NCBI GenBank assembly: GCA_009885805.1
Contig: VFJZ01000025.1
Span: 1-55,922, forward strand
Origin: Actinomycetota bacterium
GTDB taxonomy: Bacteria > Actinomycetota > Thermoleophilia > Gaiellales > F1-60-MAGs149
Length of the DNA stretch: 55,922 nucleotides
Reading direction: 5' to 3'
Shown here: piece by piece, positions 23,977 to 33,436 of the stretch
Numbering within the stretch: position 1 is the first letter of the stretch
Layout: each line of letters begins with the position of its first letter
Notes under the pieces: model-generated
What the model saw: only the letters and a program-made list of their open reading frames with translations
Told to the model about the DNA's origin: nothing
Databases searched by the model: none
Position numbers and translations under genes: made by a program

Positions 23977-25566
23977 ATGGCGGCTGTCTCTGAAACCGGT
24001 CACGACTCCGAGCTCCGTTCGAGCTCGATCGGTCTGGCCGACGTCCTCTTCCAGGCAATGACCTACATGGCGCCCGGCGTCGGTCTTGCCTTCTCGATCG
24101 GCATCGCCGTCCCGATATCCGGCGCGACGCTGCCGTTGTCGGTGATCGTCGCACTCATCGCGTGCACGTTCTGTGCCGTCTCGATCGGGCAGATGGCGAC
24201 ACGCATCCCCTCGGCCGGCGGTCTGTATACGTATGCGGCCAAGGGCATCGGCCCGAAGACGGGCTTCCTGGTCGGCTGGTTCTACGTCTGTTTCGGCGTG
24301 TTTCTACCGGGCTCGCTGCTGACCCTGGGCGGCTGGTTCGTCGATCAGTTCCTCGAGCGGGAGGTCGGTTTCTCGATCGGCTGGTGGTTCTGGGGCGTCA
24401 TCTTCGCCGTCTGCATCTTCATGCTCACGTACTTCGACGTCCGCATATCGGCGAAGGCGACGATCGTTCTCGGCGCGGTCGAGATCGTCATCTTCTTAGC
24501 CCTCGCGGTGACGATGGTCTTCTCCGAGCCGAACTCGGCCAAGCCGTTCACGCCGTCGGCCGGCGCTGACGCCTGGAACGGCATCTTCCAGGGCGCCGTC
24601 TTCGCGATCCTGGCGTTCATCGGCTTCGAGGCCGCGTCCGCGCTCGGCGAGGAGGCGAAGAACCCGAAGAAGGTCATTCCGCAAGGCGTGATCGGTTCGT
24701 GCGTCCTGGTCGGACTCTTCTACGTCTTCCAGACGTATGCCTGGAACGTCGGCGCCGGCGTCGGTACCAGGGGCGACTCGGCGATTGTCGACCACCTCGG
24801 CGAGAGCGGTGGTTCGGCGTGGGATGCCCTCGGTAGCGAGTTCTGGGGTTCGGCCGGTGCGTGGCTCCTCTTCTTCGCCCTGGTCAACTCGGTGGTCGCG
24901 TGCGGCACGGCGGCGACGAACAACGCCGCGCGCGTGTTCTTCGCGATGGGCCGCTCGGGCAGCGCCCCGGCGTGGCTCGGCAAGGTGCACCCGCGCCACA
25001 AGTCGCCGTACATGTCGGTGATCACGACGATCATCGTCACCGGCGTCGTTGCCTACCTGATCGCGTTCATCTACGGCGACGGCGGTGGCGTCGGCGCGGA
25101 GGGCCAGGTCGGCTTCTTCGTCGAGGCGACGTTCTTCACCGTCGTCGCGATTATCATCTACATGATCGCCTGCGCCTCCTGCCTCGGCTACTTCAGCCGC
25201 AAGGAGGGCAAGCCCGAGCGCAACGTGCTGCTCCACGTCGTCGTGCCGATCATCGGCATGGCAGCGTTCATCCTGCCGCTCTACACGCAGTACTTCAGCC
25301 TGGGGGCGCTCTTCGAGGGCACGTGGTTCCAGTGGGGCTACAAGGAAGAGGACGGGTCGAACATCTTCTTCGGTCTCGAGGGTTCGGGCGTCTTCGTCTC
25401 CGCCACGATGGGCGCCCTGCTGTGGGTGATCATCGGCATCCTGCTCTCGTGGTACCTCAGTGCGACCCGGCCCGAGGCACTCGAGCGCGCAACACACGTG
25501 TTCGGCGGCGAGGTCGACGACGAGACGCCGCACGGGCACGCCGACTCGATGTCGATCACGCACTAA
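23977..25566 (+). CDS. APC-family amino-acid permease
   Basis: 529 aa with about 12 membrane helices. The first helix has the APC signature MTYMAPGVGLAFSIG (GxxG substrate carboxylate site), and the sixth region FAILAFIGFEAASALGEEAKNPKK is typical of the amino acid-polyamine-organocation family. Start ATG 23977 has GGGAGGGAG about 7 bases upstream. A TTGACC (23914-23919) could be its -35. It is divergent from hutH, so histidine or a related amine/amino acid is a reasonable substrate. A strong hairpin follows 18 bases after the stop. Confidence 0.92.
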   Translation: MAAVSETGHDSELRSSSIGLADVLFQAMTYMAPGVGLAFSIGIAVPISGATLPLSVIVALIACTFCAVSIGQMATRIPSAGGLYTYAAKGIGPKTGFLVGWFYVCFGVFLPGSLLTLGGWFVDQFLEREVGFSIGWWFWGVIFAVCIFMLTYFDVRISAKATIVLGAVEIVIFLALAVTMVFSEPNSAKPFTPSAGADAWNGIFQGAVFAILAFIGFEAASALGEEAKNPKKVIPQGVIGSCVLVGLFYVFQTYAWNVGAGVGTRGDSAIVDHLGESGGSAWDALGSEFWGSAGAWLLFFALVNSVVACGTAATNNAARVFFAMGRSGSAPAWLGKVHPRHKSPYMSVITTIIVTGVVAYLIAFIYGDGGGVGAEGQVGFFVEATFFTVVAIIIYMIACASCLGYFSRKEGKPERNVLLHVVVPIIGMAAFILPLYTQYFSLGALFEGTWFQWGYKEEDGSNIFFGLEGSGVFVSATMGALLWVIIGILLSWYLSATRPEALERATHVFGGEVDDETPHGHADSMSITH

Positions 25567-25583
25567 GCTCGGTTCGGTTCGGT

Positions 25584-25614
25584 GGGGGAGGGGCCCGATC
25601 GGGGCCCCTCCCCC
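25584..25614 (+). terminator. Terminator-like hairpin after the permease gene
   Basis: A perfect 13-base stem (GGGGGAGGGGCCC 25584-25596 with its complement 25602-25614) and a 5-base loop GATCG, very GC-rich, 18 bases after the permease stop. The following ATACTT is not a true T-run, so termination may be factor-assisted. The -10 of the next gene begins at the last base of the stem. Confidence 0.7.
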
Positions 25615-25619
25615 ATACT
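25614..25619 (+). promoter_or_regulatory. -10 hexamer, leaderless start of MFS gene
   Basis: CATACT (25614-25619) ends 8 bases before ATG 25628. No Shine-Dalgarno sequence is visible. Confidence 0.4.
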
Positions 25620-25627
25620 TCGCGGCG

Positions 25628-26773
25628 ATGATCGTCGCGTCGCCCCGCCGCCGACTGCTCGTCGCGCTCGTCGGGTCGGTCGCGCTCCTCGAAACCCTGC
25701 TGCTGTCGGCGCTGGCGCCGATGCTGCCCGGCTTCGAGCAGGACCTCGGGTTGTCGAAGGCCGAGGTGGGTGTCCTCAACGCGGCGTACCCGCTTGGCGC
25801 GTTCTGCGTCGCCGTGCCCGCAGGGATGCTCGGCGCCCGGTTCGGCCTTCGTCGCGCGGTGTTCGGGTCGGTGCTCGCCCTGGCCCTGGCGACCGCGGCG
25901 CTCGGCCTGTTCGACTCGTTCGCCGGCCTGACGCTGGCGCGCTTCGTGCAGGGAGCAGCCGGCGGTGGGATCGCGTGGCCCGTCGCGACTGCCTGGCTCG
26001 TCGGCGAGACGGCGGTCGAGCGGCGCGGTACAGTGCTCGGCGCCGTCATCGGCATCTCGATCTTCGGTGCCACCCTCGGCCCGGCCCTCGGCGCGATTGC
26101 CACCGCCGACCGAGCGGTCACCTTCCTCCTGCTCGCAGGGGTGACGTTCGCCGCCCTCGGCCTACTCGCCGGCCTCCGCTCACCGGCTCGCTCGGGCGGC
26201 GCCGGGTTCGCGGCGGTACGGGCCGCCTTCGCCGACCGCGACGTCCTGCGCGGCCTTGTCTTCGTGATCGTCCCGGGCGCCCTGTTCGGTGCTGTCGGGA
26301 CGCTGTTGCCGTTGCAACTCGACCGCCTCGGATCGGGCGCGGGCGTCGTCGCTCTGGTCTTCGTCGTCTCGGCGGGGATCGGGGCGATCGTCTCGACGAT
26401 CGTCGGTCGACTCTCCGACCGCATCGGCCGCCGGGCGCCGCTTCGCTTCGCCGTGCTCGCGTCGCCGATCTTCGCGGTCGTGCTGCCGCACCTCGACAGT
26501 TCGCTCGCGGTGGGTGCCTGGGCGGTCTGCTCGATGGCGGTGTGGGGCGTCTTCTGGCCGCCCGCCATGGCGCTGCTGTCCGACGGCGCGCACCGGGCCG
26601 GGGTCGAGCAGGCGCTCGCGTTTGCGATCCAGTCGATGGCGTGGGGCCCGGGCGCCTTCATCGGCGCGCTCGGCGGTGGCGTGCTCGCCGGCGTCGCCGG
26701 GGACGGCGTCGCCTGGGCGGTCGTCGCGATCGTCTGCCTCGCGACGCTCCCGCTCACGGCCCGCACCCGGTAG
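25628..26773 (+). CDS. Major facilitator superfamily transporter
   Basis: 381 aa, about 12 hydrophobic helices. Signature pieces are LGLSKAEVGVLNAAYPLGAF in the first helices, the loop motif GMLGARFGLRRAVFG, and the equivalent GRLSDRIGRRAPL in the second half. The N-terminus from ATG 25628 is short and basic before the first helix (MIVASPRRRLL), as expected for an inner-membrane carrier. It stands between the permease terminator and an acyl-CoA dehydrogenase that seems to have its own leaderless promoter. The substrate is not predictable. Confidence 0.87.
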   Translation: MIVASPRRRLLVALVGSVALLETLLLSALAPMLPGFEQDLGLSKAEVGVLNAAYPLGAFCVAVPAGMLGARFGLRRAVFGSVLALALATAALGLFDSFAGLTLARFVQGAAGGGIAWPVATAWLVGETAVERRGTVLGAVIGISIFGATLGPALGAIATADRAVTFLLLAGVTFAALGLLAGLRSPARSGGAGFAAVRAAFADRDVLRGLVFVIVPGALFGAVGTLLPLQLDRLGSGAGVVALVFVVSAGIGAIVSTIVGRLSDRIGRRAPLRFAVLASPIFAVVLPHLDSSLAVGAWAVCSMAVWGVFWPPAMALLSDGAHRAGVEQALAFAIQSMAWGPGAFIGALGGGVLAGVAGDGVAWAVVAIVCLATLPLTARTR

Positions 26774-26776
26774 CAT
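26771..26776 (+). promoter_or_regulatory. -10 hexamer, leaderless start of acyl-CoA dehydrogenase
   Basis: TAGCAT (26771-26776), overlapping the MFS stop codon, ends 8 bases before ATG 26785. No Shine-Dalgarno site is present. Confidence 0.45.
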
Positions 26777-26784
26777 CGGCGCCC

Positions 26785-27921
<1,137 letters not shown>

Positions 27922-27925
27922 CTGG

Positions 27926-27931
27926 TACCCT
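27926..27931 (+). promoter_or_regulatory. -10 hexamer, leaderless start of flavin amine oxidase
   Basis: TACCCT (27926-27931) ends 8 bases before ATG 27940, in an 18-base intergenic gap without a Shine-Dalgarno site. Confidence 0.4.
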
Positions 27932-27939
27932 CGCCCGAC

Positions 27940-29280
27940 ATGAGCGAGATGCACGACGTGATCGTCGTCGGCGGCGGCATCGCCGGGCTCGCCGCGGCCT
28001 GGGACCTGCGCAACCGTGACCTGGTCGTCCTCGAGGCGGCCGATCGGCTCGGCGGGCGGATCCGCTCCGAGACGCGCGGCGAGCACTGGATCAACCTCGG
28101 CGCGCACGTGTTCGCCGGCGCCGGCTCGGCGTCCGACCGGCTCATCCGCGACACCGGCGTCGACGCCCTCCCGGTCCCGGGTCGCCTCACCTCGGTCGCG
28201 ATGAACGGCGCCTTCATCAACAGTGGTCGCGTCGAGACGGTGCCGTTCCGTGTGCCGATGCCGAGTGCCGACCGGCTCGCGCTACTGAAGACCGGCGCGC
28301 GGCTGCGGTTCGAGGTGGAGCGCCTCAAGCGCATCGAGCGACCCCGTCCCGGGGAGTCGCTCCGCCAGACCGAACTCCGCGTCATGGGTCACCTCGCCGA
28401 CCGCACGTTCGCGGACTGGACCGGCCCGCTGCCCGCCGACGCCGACGCCCTTCTCCGCGCCACGATCACACGGTCGACCGCCGAGTGCGAGCAGCTCACC
28501 GCCGGCCAAGGCGTCCACTTCTTCTCCCTCGTCTGGACGAAGGGCGGCGGCCTCTCGAACAACGTCCTCGGTGGCTCGCAGGTGCTCATCGACGCGATCG
28601 GTACGGAGCTCGGCGACGCCGTCCGGCTCGGCTGCGCCGTCGAGGAGGTCACGCAGCACGACGATCACGTCGTCGTCCGCCATACCGGCGGCGAGGTGCG
28701 CGCGCGGCACGTCATCATGGCGACGAAGGCGTACGAGACGCAGGCGCTCGTCACCGGCCTCGCACCCGACGTGATGGACGCGCTCGGCGCGATCCCCTAC
28801 GGCCCGCTGATCGTGATGGGGATCCTCACGGACGAGACCGCCGCGATGCCGTACGACGACCTGTACGCCCTCGCCACGCCGAAGCAGCCGTTCAACATGA
28901 TGTTCAACATGGCGAACGTCCTTCGCCGTCCGGGCGCGCCCCGCACGCCGGGCGGCAGCCTGTTCGTCTACCGCAACGGCGATCGCGGCGCCTGGCGCTA
29001 CCTGGAGATGTCCGACGACGAGGTGCGGGTGGAGTGGCTGACGGCCCTCGAAGGGCTCTTCCCGGCGCTCCGCGGGCACGTCGCCGAGACCGTGATCCTG
29101 CGGATGCCGCGCGGCCTGCCCTACCCGAAGCCGGGCTACGACGCCATCCTCGCGACCCTCGACCGGCCGCTCGGACGTCTCCACCTCGCCGGCGACTACC
29201 TCGGCGGCTCGTACACCGAGACCGCCGTTGCCTCTGGCCAGGCATCGGCGCTCGCCGTCCGCCGCGCGTTGCAGCCGTGA
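27940..29280 (+). CDS. Flavin-containing amine oxidase-like protein
   Basis: 446 aa. The N-terminal dinucleotide fold is clear: VIVVGGGIAGLAAAWDL followed by VLEAADRLGGRIRSE, the amine oxidase/phytoene desaturase/protoporphyrinogen oxidase pattern. The C-terminal FAD-closing motif is RLHLAGDYLGGSYTETAVASG. It probably oxidises an amine or a ring substrate with O2 or a quinone. The substrate is not indicated. The stop TGA (29278-29280) lies inside the first copy of a palindromic repeat, so the present C-terminus (LQP) was set by repeat insertion. An alternative start is the next ATG, 9 bases downstream. Confidence 0.87.
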   Translation: MSEMHDVIVVGGGIAGLAAAWDLRNRDLVVLEAADRLGGRIRSETRGEHWINLGAHVFAGAGSASDRLIRDTGVDALPVPGRLTSVAMNGAFINSGRVETVPFRVPMPSADRLALLKTGARLRFEVERLKRIERPRPGESLRQTELRVMGHLADRTFADWTGPLPADADALLRATITRSTAECEQLTAGQGVHFFSLVWTKGGGLSNNVLGGSQVLIDAIGTELGDAVRLGCAVEEVTQHDDHVVVRHTGGEVRARHVIMATKAYETQALVTGLAPDVMDALGAIPYGPLIVMGILTDETAAMPYDDLYALATPKQPFNMMFNMANVLRRPGAPRTPGGSLFVYRNGDRGAWRYLEMSDDEVRVEWLTALEGLFPALRGHVAETVILRMPRGLPYPKPGYDAILATLDRPLGRLHLAGDYLGGSYTETAVASGQASALAVRRALQP

Positions 29281-29342
29281 AAGAAAGGGATCAGATCCCG
29301 TTCTTTCACGTGAAAGAAAGGGATCAGATCCCGTTCTTTCAC
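29277..29342. repeat. Tandem pair of palindromic REP-like units between convergent genes
   Basis: Two identical 33-base units abut exactly (29277-29309, 29310-29342), each GTGAAAGAAAGGGATC-A-GATCCCGTTCTTTCAC, palindromic apart from one mismatch. The TGA in the first unit ends the amine oxidase gene on the plus strand. The TGA in the second unit, read on the minus strand, ends the LuxR gene. The pair resembles a BIME. It can fold into two hairpins or one long one and may terminate transcription from both sides. Confidence 0.9.
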
Positions 29343-30346
29343 GTGCTGAACGCCTCGAGCGGGACGATCAGGCCGTCGGCCACGGCGCGGGCAGCCGCTG
29401 CGGCGCGCGTCGGCACGCCGAGCTTGCCGAGTACCTGCTCGACGTAGGTGCCGACCGTGCGCGGCGAGATCCACAGGCGCGAGCCGATCTCAGCGTTCGA
29501 CCAGCCGGAGGTCAGCATCGTCAGGACTTCCAGTTCGCGGCGCGTCAGCTCGATCACGAGCGTCTCGGCGGCGATCGTGACCACCGCATCGCAGCCCTCG
29601 ATGCCGTCGGCCCGGCACGGGATCACGCTGATCCGGTGCCAACGTCGGTCGTCTGCGGGCCACAGGAAGCGCGTGTGGCGCCGACCGTCGCGCTCCGTGA
29701 GGCTGTGGGCGTGCCGCGGCAACTGCGCGCCCTCGGCCAGCAGCACATGCCCCGGGACGCCTGCGAGCCGAACCACGTCGCCTGCGCGCGACAACGCGAT
29801 CGCGAACGCACCGGGTTCGATCAGCGACAGCAGGAAGCGCGCGGACTGCGTTGGATCGACGACGTTGGCGAGCGTCGCGCCGAGCGCCTGGACCAGTTCC
29901 CGCTCCGTGTCGGAGGGATGGTCGGGATCGGCGGTGGAGAGGTTGAGCAAGCCGGTTTCGCGCCCGTCGGCCGTCCGCAGGCACATCGTCAGGCCCTCGC
30001 TGTAGCCGGCCGGCACGAGCCGCTCGGCGATCGTCCGGACGGCGAGCGCGTCGCCTGGAACGTCACGCATGCACACGGCCTGCCCCGTCAGGTGCATGTC
30101 CAGCGAACGGATCTCCTCGTCGAAGTCAGGCCCGTTGAGGTGATCGAGAAGGCTCTCGTCGTAGCCGTCGTTCGCCAGCAGTCGGCGTTGTCCGTCGAGC
30201 GGGTCGACGAACGAGAGCGCCGCGTGATCGAAGGGAACAACCTCGCGCAACGCGGCCAGCACGGCGACCGCGCGCTCACGCGGCGCGAGCGGCTCACTCG
30301 CGGCGCGCGCCACGCGGGCGATCCCATCGAGAGCCGCGACCGCCAC
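29339..30346 (-). CDS. LuxR-family regulator with GAF-like sensor domain
   Basis: About 335 aa from GTG 30346. A TTG at 30382 would add 12 residues but lies within a dyad. The N-terminal 130 residues resemble a GAF/PAS-type sensor (VPFDHAALSFVDPLDGQRRLL), a middle region carries a PAS-like segment, and the C-terminal 60 residues are a LuxR HTH: LTRRELEVLTMLTSGWSNAEIGSRLWISPRTV as successive short motifs. The last residues before the stop come from the palindromic repeat. It is divergent from the ABC transporter/amidase operon and is the obvious candidate regulator. The ligand is unknown. Confidence 0.85.
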   Translation of the reverse strand: MAVAALDGIARVARAASEPLAPRERAVAVLAALREVVPFDHAALSFVDPLDGQRRLLANDGYDESLLDHLNGPDFDEEIRSLDMHLTGQAVCMRDVPGDALAVRTIAERLVPAGYSEGLTMCLRTADGRETGLLNLSTADPDHPSDTERELVQALGATLANVVDPTQSARFLLSLIEPGAFAIALSRAGDVVRLAGVPGHVLLAEGAQLPRHAHSLTERDGRRHTRFLWPADDRRWHRISVIPCRADGIEGCDAVVTIAAETLVIELTRRELEVLTMLTSGWSNAEIGSRLWISPRTVGTYVEQVLGKLGVPTRAAAAARAVADGLIVPLEAFST

Positions 30347-30374
30347 GACGGGGAGTATGATCGCTCCTGGTCCC

Positions 30375-30441
30375 TCCGTCAATCGACGGATTGCTTAACG
30401 ATGCAGCCTCTGGCATGCTCGGGCCCGACGGCTCTGCCGTC
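30375..30441. promoter_or_regulatory. Two dyads in the LuxR/ABC divergent intergenic region
   Basis: TCCGTC-AATC-GACGGA (30375-30390) is a perfect 16-base dyad. GACGGC-TCT-GCCGTC (30427-30441) is a second hairpin-forming dyad. Both lie between the divergent LuxR regulator and the binding-protein gene and share the CCGTC/GACGG half-site, so they may be operator sites. No convincing -35/-10 pair was found. The rest of 30347-30498 has only the strong ribosome binding site GGAGGAGGAGG before ATG 30499. Confidence 0.45.
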
Positions 30442-30498
30442 CCGCTGTCGCGCTCTGGGAGGCTCGCGTCGGCGATCAACGTAGGAGGAGGAGGACGT

Positions 30499-31845
30499 AT
30501 GCGGGATCCCGCAAAGCGGCACCGACGTCTCGTCTGGCTGCTCGCGATCTTCGTGGTCGCGCTCGTAGTTGCAGCCTGCGGCGGCGACGACGAAGCCGAT
30601 GCGCCGGCGACCAGTGCGGCTCCGGCCGACACCGGCGCGGCGCCAGCGACCGACACCGCAGTTGCAGCGCCGACCGGCGAGCCGATCGTGATCGGCGGTC
30701 CGTTCGCGCAGACCGGCCCCGCCGGCATCGCCGACCACAAGGACTGCTGGAACGGCAGCCAGATGGCGATCGACGAGATCAACGCGGCCGGTGGCGTCAA
30801 CGGCCGCCCGCTCGCGCTCGAGGTCACCGATATCGACATGCTGACACCGGAGGGTGTGCAGACGTCGTTCCAGACGCTCGCCGACAAGAAGGTCGATGCG
30901 ATCGTCTCGCCCTTCGTGATCACGTACCAGCCCGCGCTGGATGTGGCCGCGGCGGCCAGTATTCCGTACCTCTCCGGCGGCACCTCGTCGCCGACCGTCG
31001 CCGTCGTGCAGGGCGATCAGGAGAAGTACTGGAACTTCGTGCAGGACCCGTCCGAGGCGTACTACGGCAACGGCTTCATCAAGTCGCTGAACACGCTGCA
31101 GGAGTCCGGTGTCTGGACGCCCAAGAACAACAAGGTCGACATCGTCACGGGCGACACCGAGTACAACCAGCTGATCGGCAAGGGCGCGCTCGAGGAGATC
31201 ACGGCCCAGGGTGGTAAGTGGGTGCTCGGTCTCGAGGAGGCAGTCCAGGGCGGGCAGCTCGCCGACTGGTCTCCGATCATCCAGAAGCTGAAGGCTTCGG
31301 ATGCCGGCGTCATCATGATCAACCACTGGATCGGCGCCGAACTGGCGGGCTTCGCCCAGCAGTACGCCGCTGACCCGGTGCCGGGCGCCCTCGTGTACCT
31401 GCAGTACGGCCCGTCGCAGCCGGAGTTCCTCGACATCGCCGGCGAGTCGGCGGAGGGCTTCTACTGGGGAACCGTCATCGGCGTCCCGAACACGGGCGTC
31501 GCCGCCGAGTTCCGCACCAAGTACTCGGCGCTGTACCCGGGCACGTTCGGCATCGTCTACACCGGCTGGTGCTACGACATGGTGCAGATGCTGAAGAACG
31601 CGTGGATGGTCACCGACCCGGCCGACACCAGGGCCGTCGTCGCGCACGTGAAGGCGAACCCGCACGACGGCACGACCGGTCACATCGACTTCTCGAACGT
31701 CGAGGCGCCGGTCTACCCGGACAACGTCGACGACCCGGCCAAGGGCGTCACGCATCTCTTCTTCCAGGTGCAGGACGGCAAGCACACGATCGTGCTGCCG
31801 GACGTGTACAAGGAAGCGGACTATCGCACGCCCCCGTGGGGCTGA
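30499..31845 (+). CDS. ABC transporter substrate-binding lipoprotein (branched-chain/amide type)
   Basis: 448 aa, extracytoplasmic lipoprotein. The signal is a basic stretch then a hydrophobic core ending in the lipobox LVVAAC, Cys27 being the lipidated residue, followed by an Ala/Pro/Thr-rich linker to about residue 52. The rest is a type I periplasmic binding fold (Peripla_BP_6): VIGGPFAQTGPAGIA, DEINAAGGVNGRPL and the later YTGWCYDMVQML. This family captures branched-chain amino acids, urea and short amides. It is the first gene of the 13-gene operon, with a perfect ribosome binding site, and its stop lies inside the next gene. Confidence 0.93.
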   Translation: MRDPAKRHRRLVWLLAIFVVALVVAACGGDDEADAPATSAAPADTGAAPATDTAVAAPTGEPIVIGGPFAQTGPAGIADHKDCWNGSQMAIDEINAAGGVNGRPLALEVTDIDMLTPEGVQTSFQTLADKKVDAIVSPFVITYQPALDVAAAASIPYLSGGTSSPTVAVVQGDQEKYWNFVQDPSEAYYGNGFIKSLNTLQESGVWTPKNNKVDIVTGDTEYNQLIGKGALEEITAQGGKWVLGLEEAVQGGQLADWSPIIQKLKASDAGVIMINHWIGAELAGFAQQYAADPVPGALVYLQYGPSQPEFLDIAGESAEGFYWGTVIGVPNTGVAAEFRTKYSALYPGTFGIVYTGWCYDMVQMLKNAWMVTDPADTRAVVAHVKANPHDGTTGHIDFSNVEAPVYPDNVDDPAKGVTHLFFQVQDGKHTIVLPDVYKEADYRTPPWG

Positions 31846-32612
31846 TCGAACCCACGCTGAATGACCCGGCGCCGGTGCGGGAGAGCGTCTTCTCCTGCAC
31901 CGGCGTCAGCCTGCAGCTCGTCGGCAGGCAGATTCTCGACGACGTCTCGCTGTCCGTCCGGCCCGGTGAGGTCCTCGGCCTCGCCGGGCCGAACGGCGCG
32001 GGTAAGACGAGCCTGTTCGAGGTGCTGACCGGGCGCTATCGCGCCCAGGCCGGCCGGGTCGTCCTCGCCGGCCGGGACATCACCTCCGATCCACCGTTCG
32101 CGCGTGCCCGGGCGGGTCTCGGACGTACGTACCAGCGGCCGGTCGTACCGAGCCTGCTCAGCGTCCGCGACACGCTCGAGGTGGCGCGCACGGCCTACCG
32201 GCCGTACCCCTCGACCCACCAGATGGAGTGGGCGCGAGCGCTCGTGCGCATGCGCGCCCCGATCACGGCGCCGGCTGCCGGCCTGGAGACCCTCGAGCGC
32301 CGCAAGCTGATGCTCGCGTCGATGCTCGCGCGGCGGCCGAAGGTGCTCCTCCTCGACGAGCCGGCCTCGGGGCTGACCGGTGCCGAGATCGACGAGATCG
32401 ACGTCATCGTCCGCGCCGCGAGCCAGGAGCACGGCATCGCGGTCATCATCGTCGAGCACCGGCTCGAACTGCTCGCGTTGGTCGCCTCGCGCGTGATCGT
32501 GCTCGATCTCGGCAAGATCATCGCGGAAGGCCCGCCGGAAACGGTCTTCGACGAGCCTCAGGTGCAGGCCGCGTACTTCGAGACGGCCGCCGAGGCGGCG
32601 GCGACAGGATGA
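31836..32612 (+). CDS. ABC transporter ATP-binding protein (LivG-like)
   Basis: 258 aa from GTG 31836, overlapping the previous stop by 10 bases. Walker A is GPNGAGKTS and Walker B is VLLLDEPASGL, with VEHRLELL as H-loop. The signature helix is poor: instead of an LSGGQ- or LPYGDQR-like loop it reads GLETLERRKLMLA. It pairs with the LivF-like ATPase encoded next, which has a normal LSGGE. One composite ATP site would therefore be degenerate, a situation known in several asymmetric ABC transporters. Forms the cytoplasmic motor of the importer. Confidence 0.93.
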   Translation: MGLIEPTLNDPAPVRESVFSCTGVSLQLVGRQILDDVSLSVRPGEVLGLAGPNGAGKTSLFEVLTGRYRAQAGRVVLAGRDITSDPPFARARAGLGRTYQRPVVPSLLSVRDTLEVARTAYRPYPSTHQMEWARALVRMRAPITAPAAGLETLERRKLMLASMLARRPKVLLLDEPASGLTGAEIDEIDVIVRAASQEHGIAVIIVEHRLELLALVASRVIVLDLGKIIAEGPPETVFDEPQVQAAYFETAAEAAATG

Positions 32613-32651
32613 GTAGGCAACGGTCGGAGCGGAGCGGAGGCCATTGCCTAC
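32613..32651 (+). repeat. Hairpin between the two ATPase genes
   Basis: GTAGGCAA (32613-32620) pairs with TTGCCTAC (32644-32651), with two further G-C pairs inside after a mismatch. It starts directly after the livG-like stop and could modulate downstream expression or protect the 3' end of the upstream message. Confidence 0.55.
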
Positions 32652-32659
32652 GGTGGCGA

Positions 32660-32696
32660 ATGCCGTGCGATGCTGCTCCGAAGGAGCGCACGGCAT
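32660..32696 (+). promoter_or_regulatory. Hairpin sequestering the livF ribosome binding site and start codon
   Basis: ATGCCGTGC (32660-32668) pairs with GCACGGCAT (32688-32696) and GCTCC (32675-32679) pairs with GGAGC (32683-32687), leaving a 6-base bulge on the left arm and a GAA loop. The Shine-Dalgarno AAGGAG (32681-32686) is in the stem or loop, and the first two bases of the ATG (32695-32697) are paired. This should restrict initiation unless opened, e.g. by translating ribosomes. Confidence 0.6.
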
Positions 32697-33426
32697 GAGC
32701 CTTCTTGAGATCAAGGGCCTGTCGGCCGGCTACGGGCCGCTCCGCGTGCTGCACGATCTCGACCTCACGATCGAGCGGGGCGAGCGTGTCGGCCTCGTCG
32801 GCCTGAACGGGCACGGCAAGTCCACGCTGCTGCAGGCGATCGTCGGTCTGACGGGGTGGCAGTCGGGTTCGATCCTCCTCGACGGCGTCGAGATCGGCGG
32901 CACCCGCATGCACGGCTCCGGCCGCGCGACGCCGAAGATCGTCCGCCGCGGCGTCGCGCTCGCCCCGCAGGGCGACGCGATCTTCCCCGGCCTGACCGTG
33001 CAGCAGAACCTCGATTCCGGGGCGTTCACCGCCCGCGCGTGGCGCGAGCGACGCCGCCGGCGTGAGCGCGTCCTCGAGATCTTCCCGGCTCTCGGTCAGT
33101 TGCTCGGCCAGAGCGTCGGCACGCTGTCGGGCGGCGAGCGCCGGATGGTGTCGCTCGGGCGGGCGTTCATGGGCGACCCGCGCGTCTTCCTCGTCGACGA
33201 ACCGTCGCTCGGCCTCGCCCCGAAGATCTCCCGCAGCGTCGTCGAGGCGCTCGGGCGGATCGATATCGGCGACGGCGCGATGATCATCGCCGAGCAGGAC
33301 CTCGGGCTGATCCAGGGTCGCGTCGATCGCACCCTCGGCATGCACGCCGGTGAACTGAAGCAGGACATCGGCGACGCCCTGCTCGTCGGCCACGCCCAGA
33401 CGCATCCCCACGGCACGCAGGGCTAG
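32695..33426 (+). CDS. ABC transporter ATP-binding protein (LivF-like)
   Basis: 243 aa. Walker A GLNGHGKST, Q-loop region VALAPQGDAIFPGLTV, signature VGTLSGGERRMVSL and Walker B VFLVDEPSLGLAP followed by IIAEQD are all standard for LivF. ATG 32695 is chosen because of AAGGAG eight bases upstream and the family-typical start MSLLEIKGLSAGYG. The frame extends further upstream without homology. It forms the heterodimeric motor with the LivG-like protein. Initiation may be controlled by the hairpin at 32660-32696. Confidence 0.94.
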   Translation: MSLLEIKGLSAGYGPLRVLHDLDLTIERGERVGLVGLNGHGKSTLLQAIVGLTGWQSGSILLDGVEIGGTRMHGSGRATPKIVRRGVALAPQGDAIFPGLTVQQNLDSGAFTARAWRERRRRRERVLEIFPALGQLLGQSVGTLSGGERRMVSLGRAFMGDPRVFLVDEPSLGLAPKISRSVVEALGRIDIGDGAMIIAEQDLGLIQGRVDRTLGMHAGELKQDIGDALLVGHAQTHPHGTQG

Positions 33427-33436
33427 GGGAGGACCG

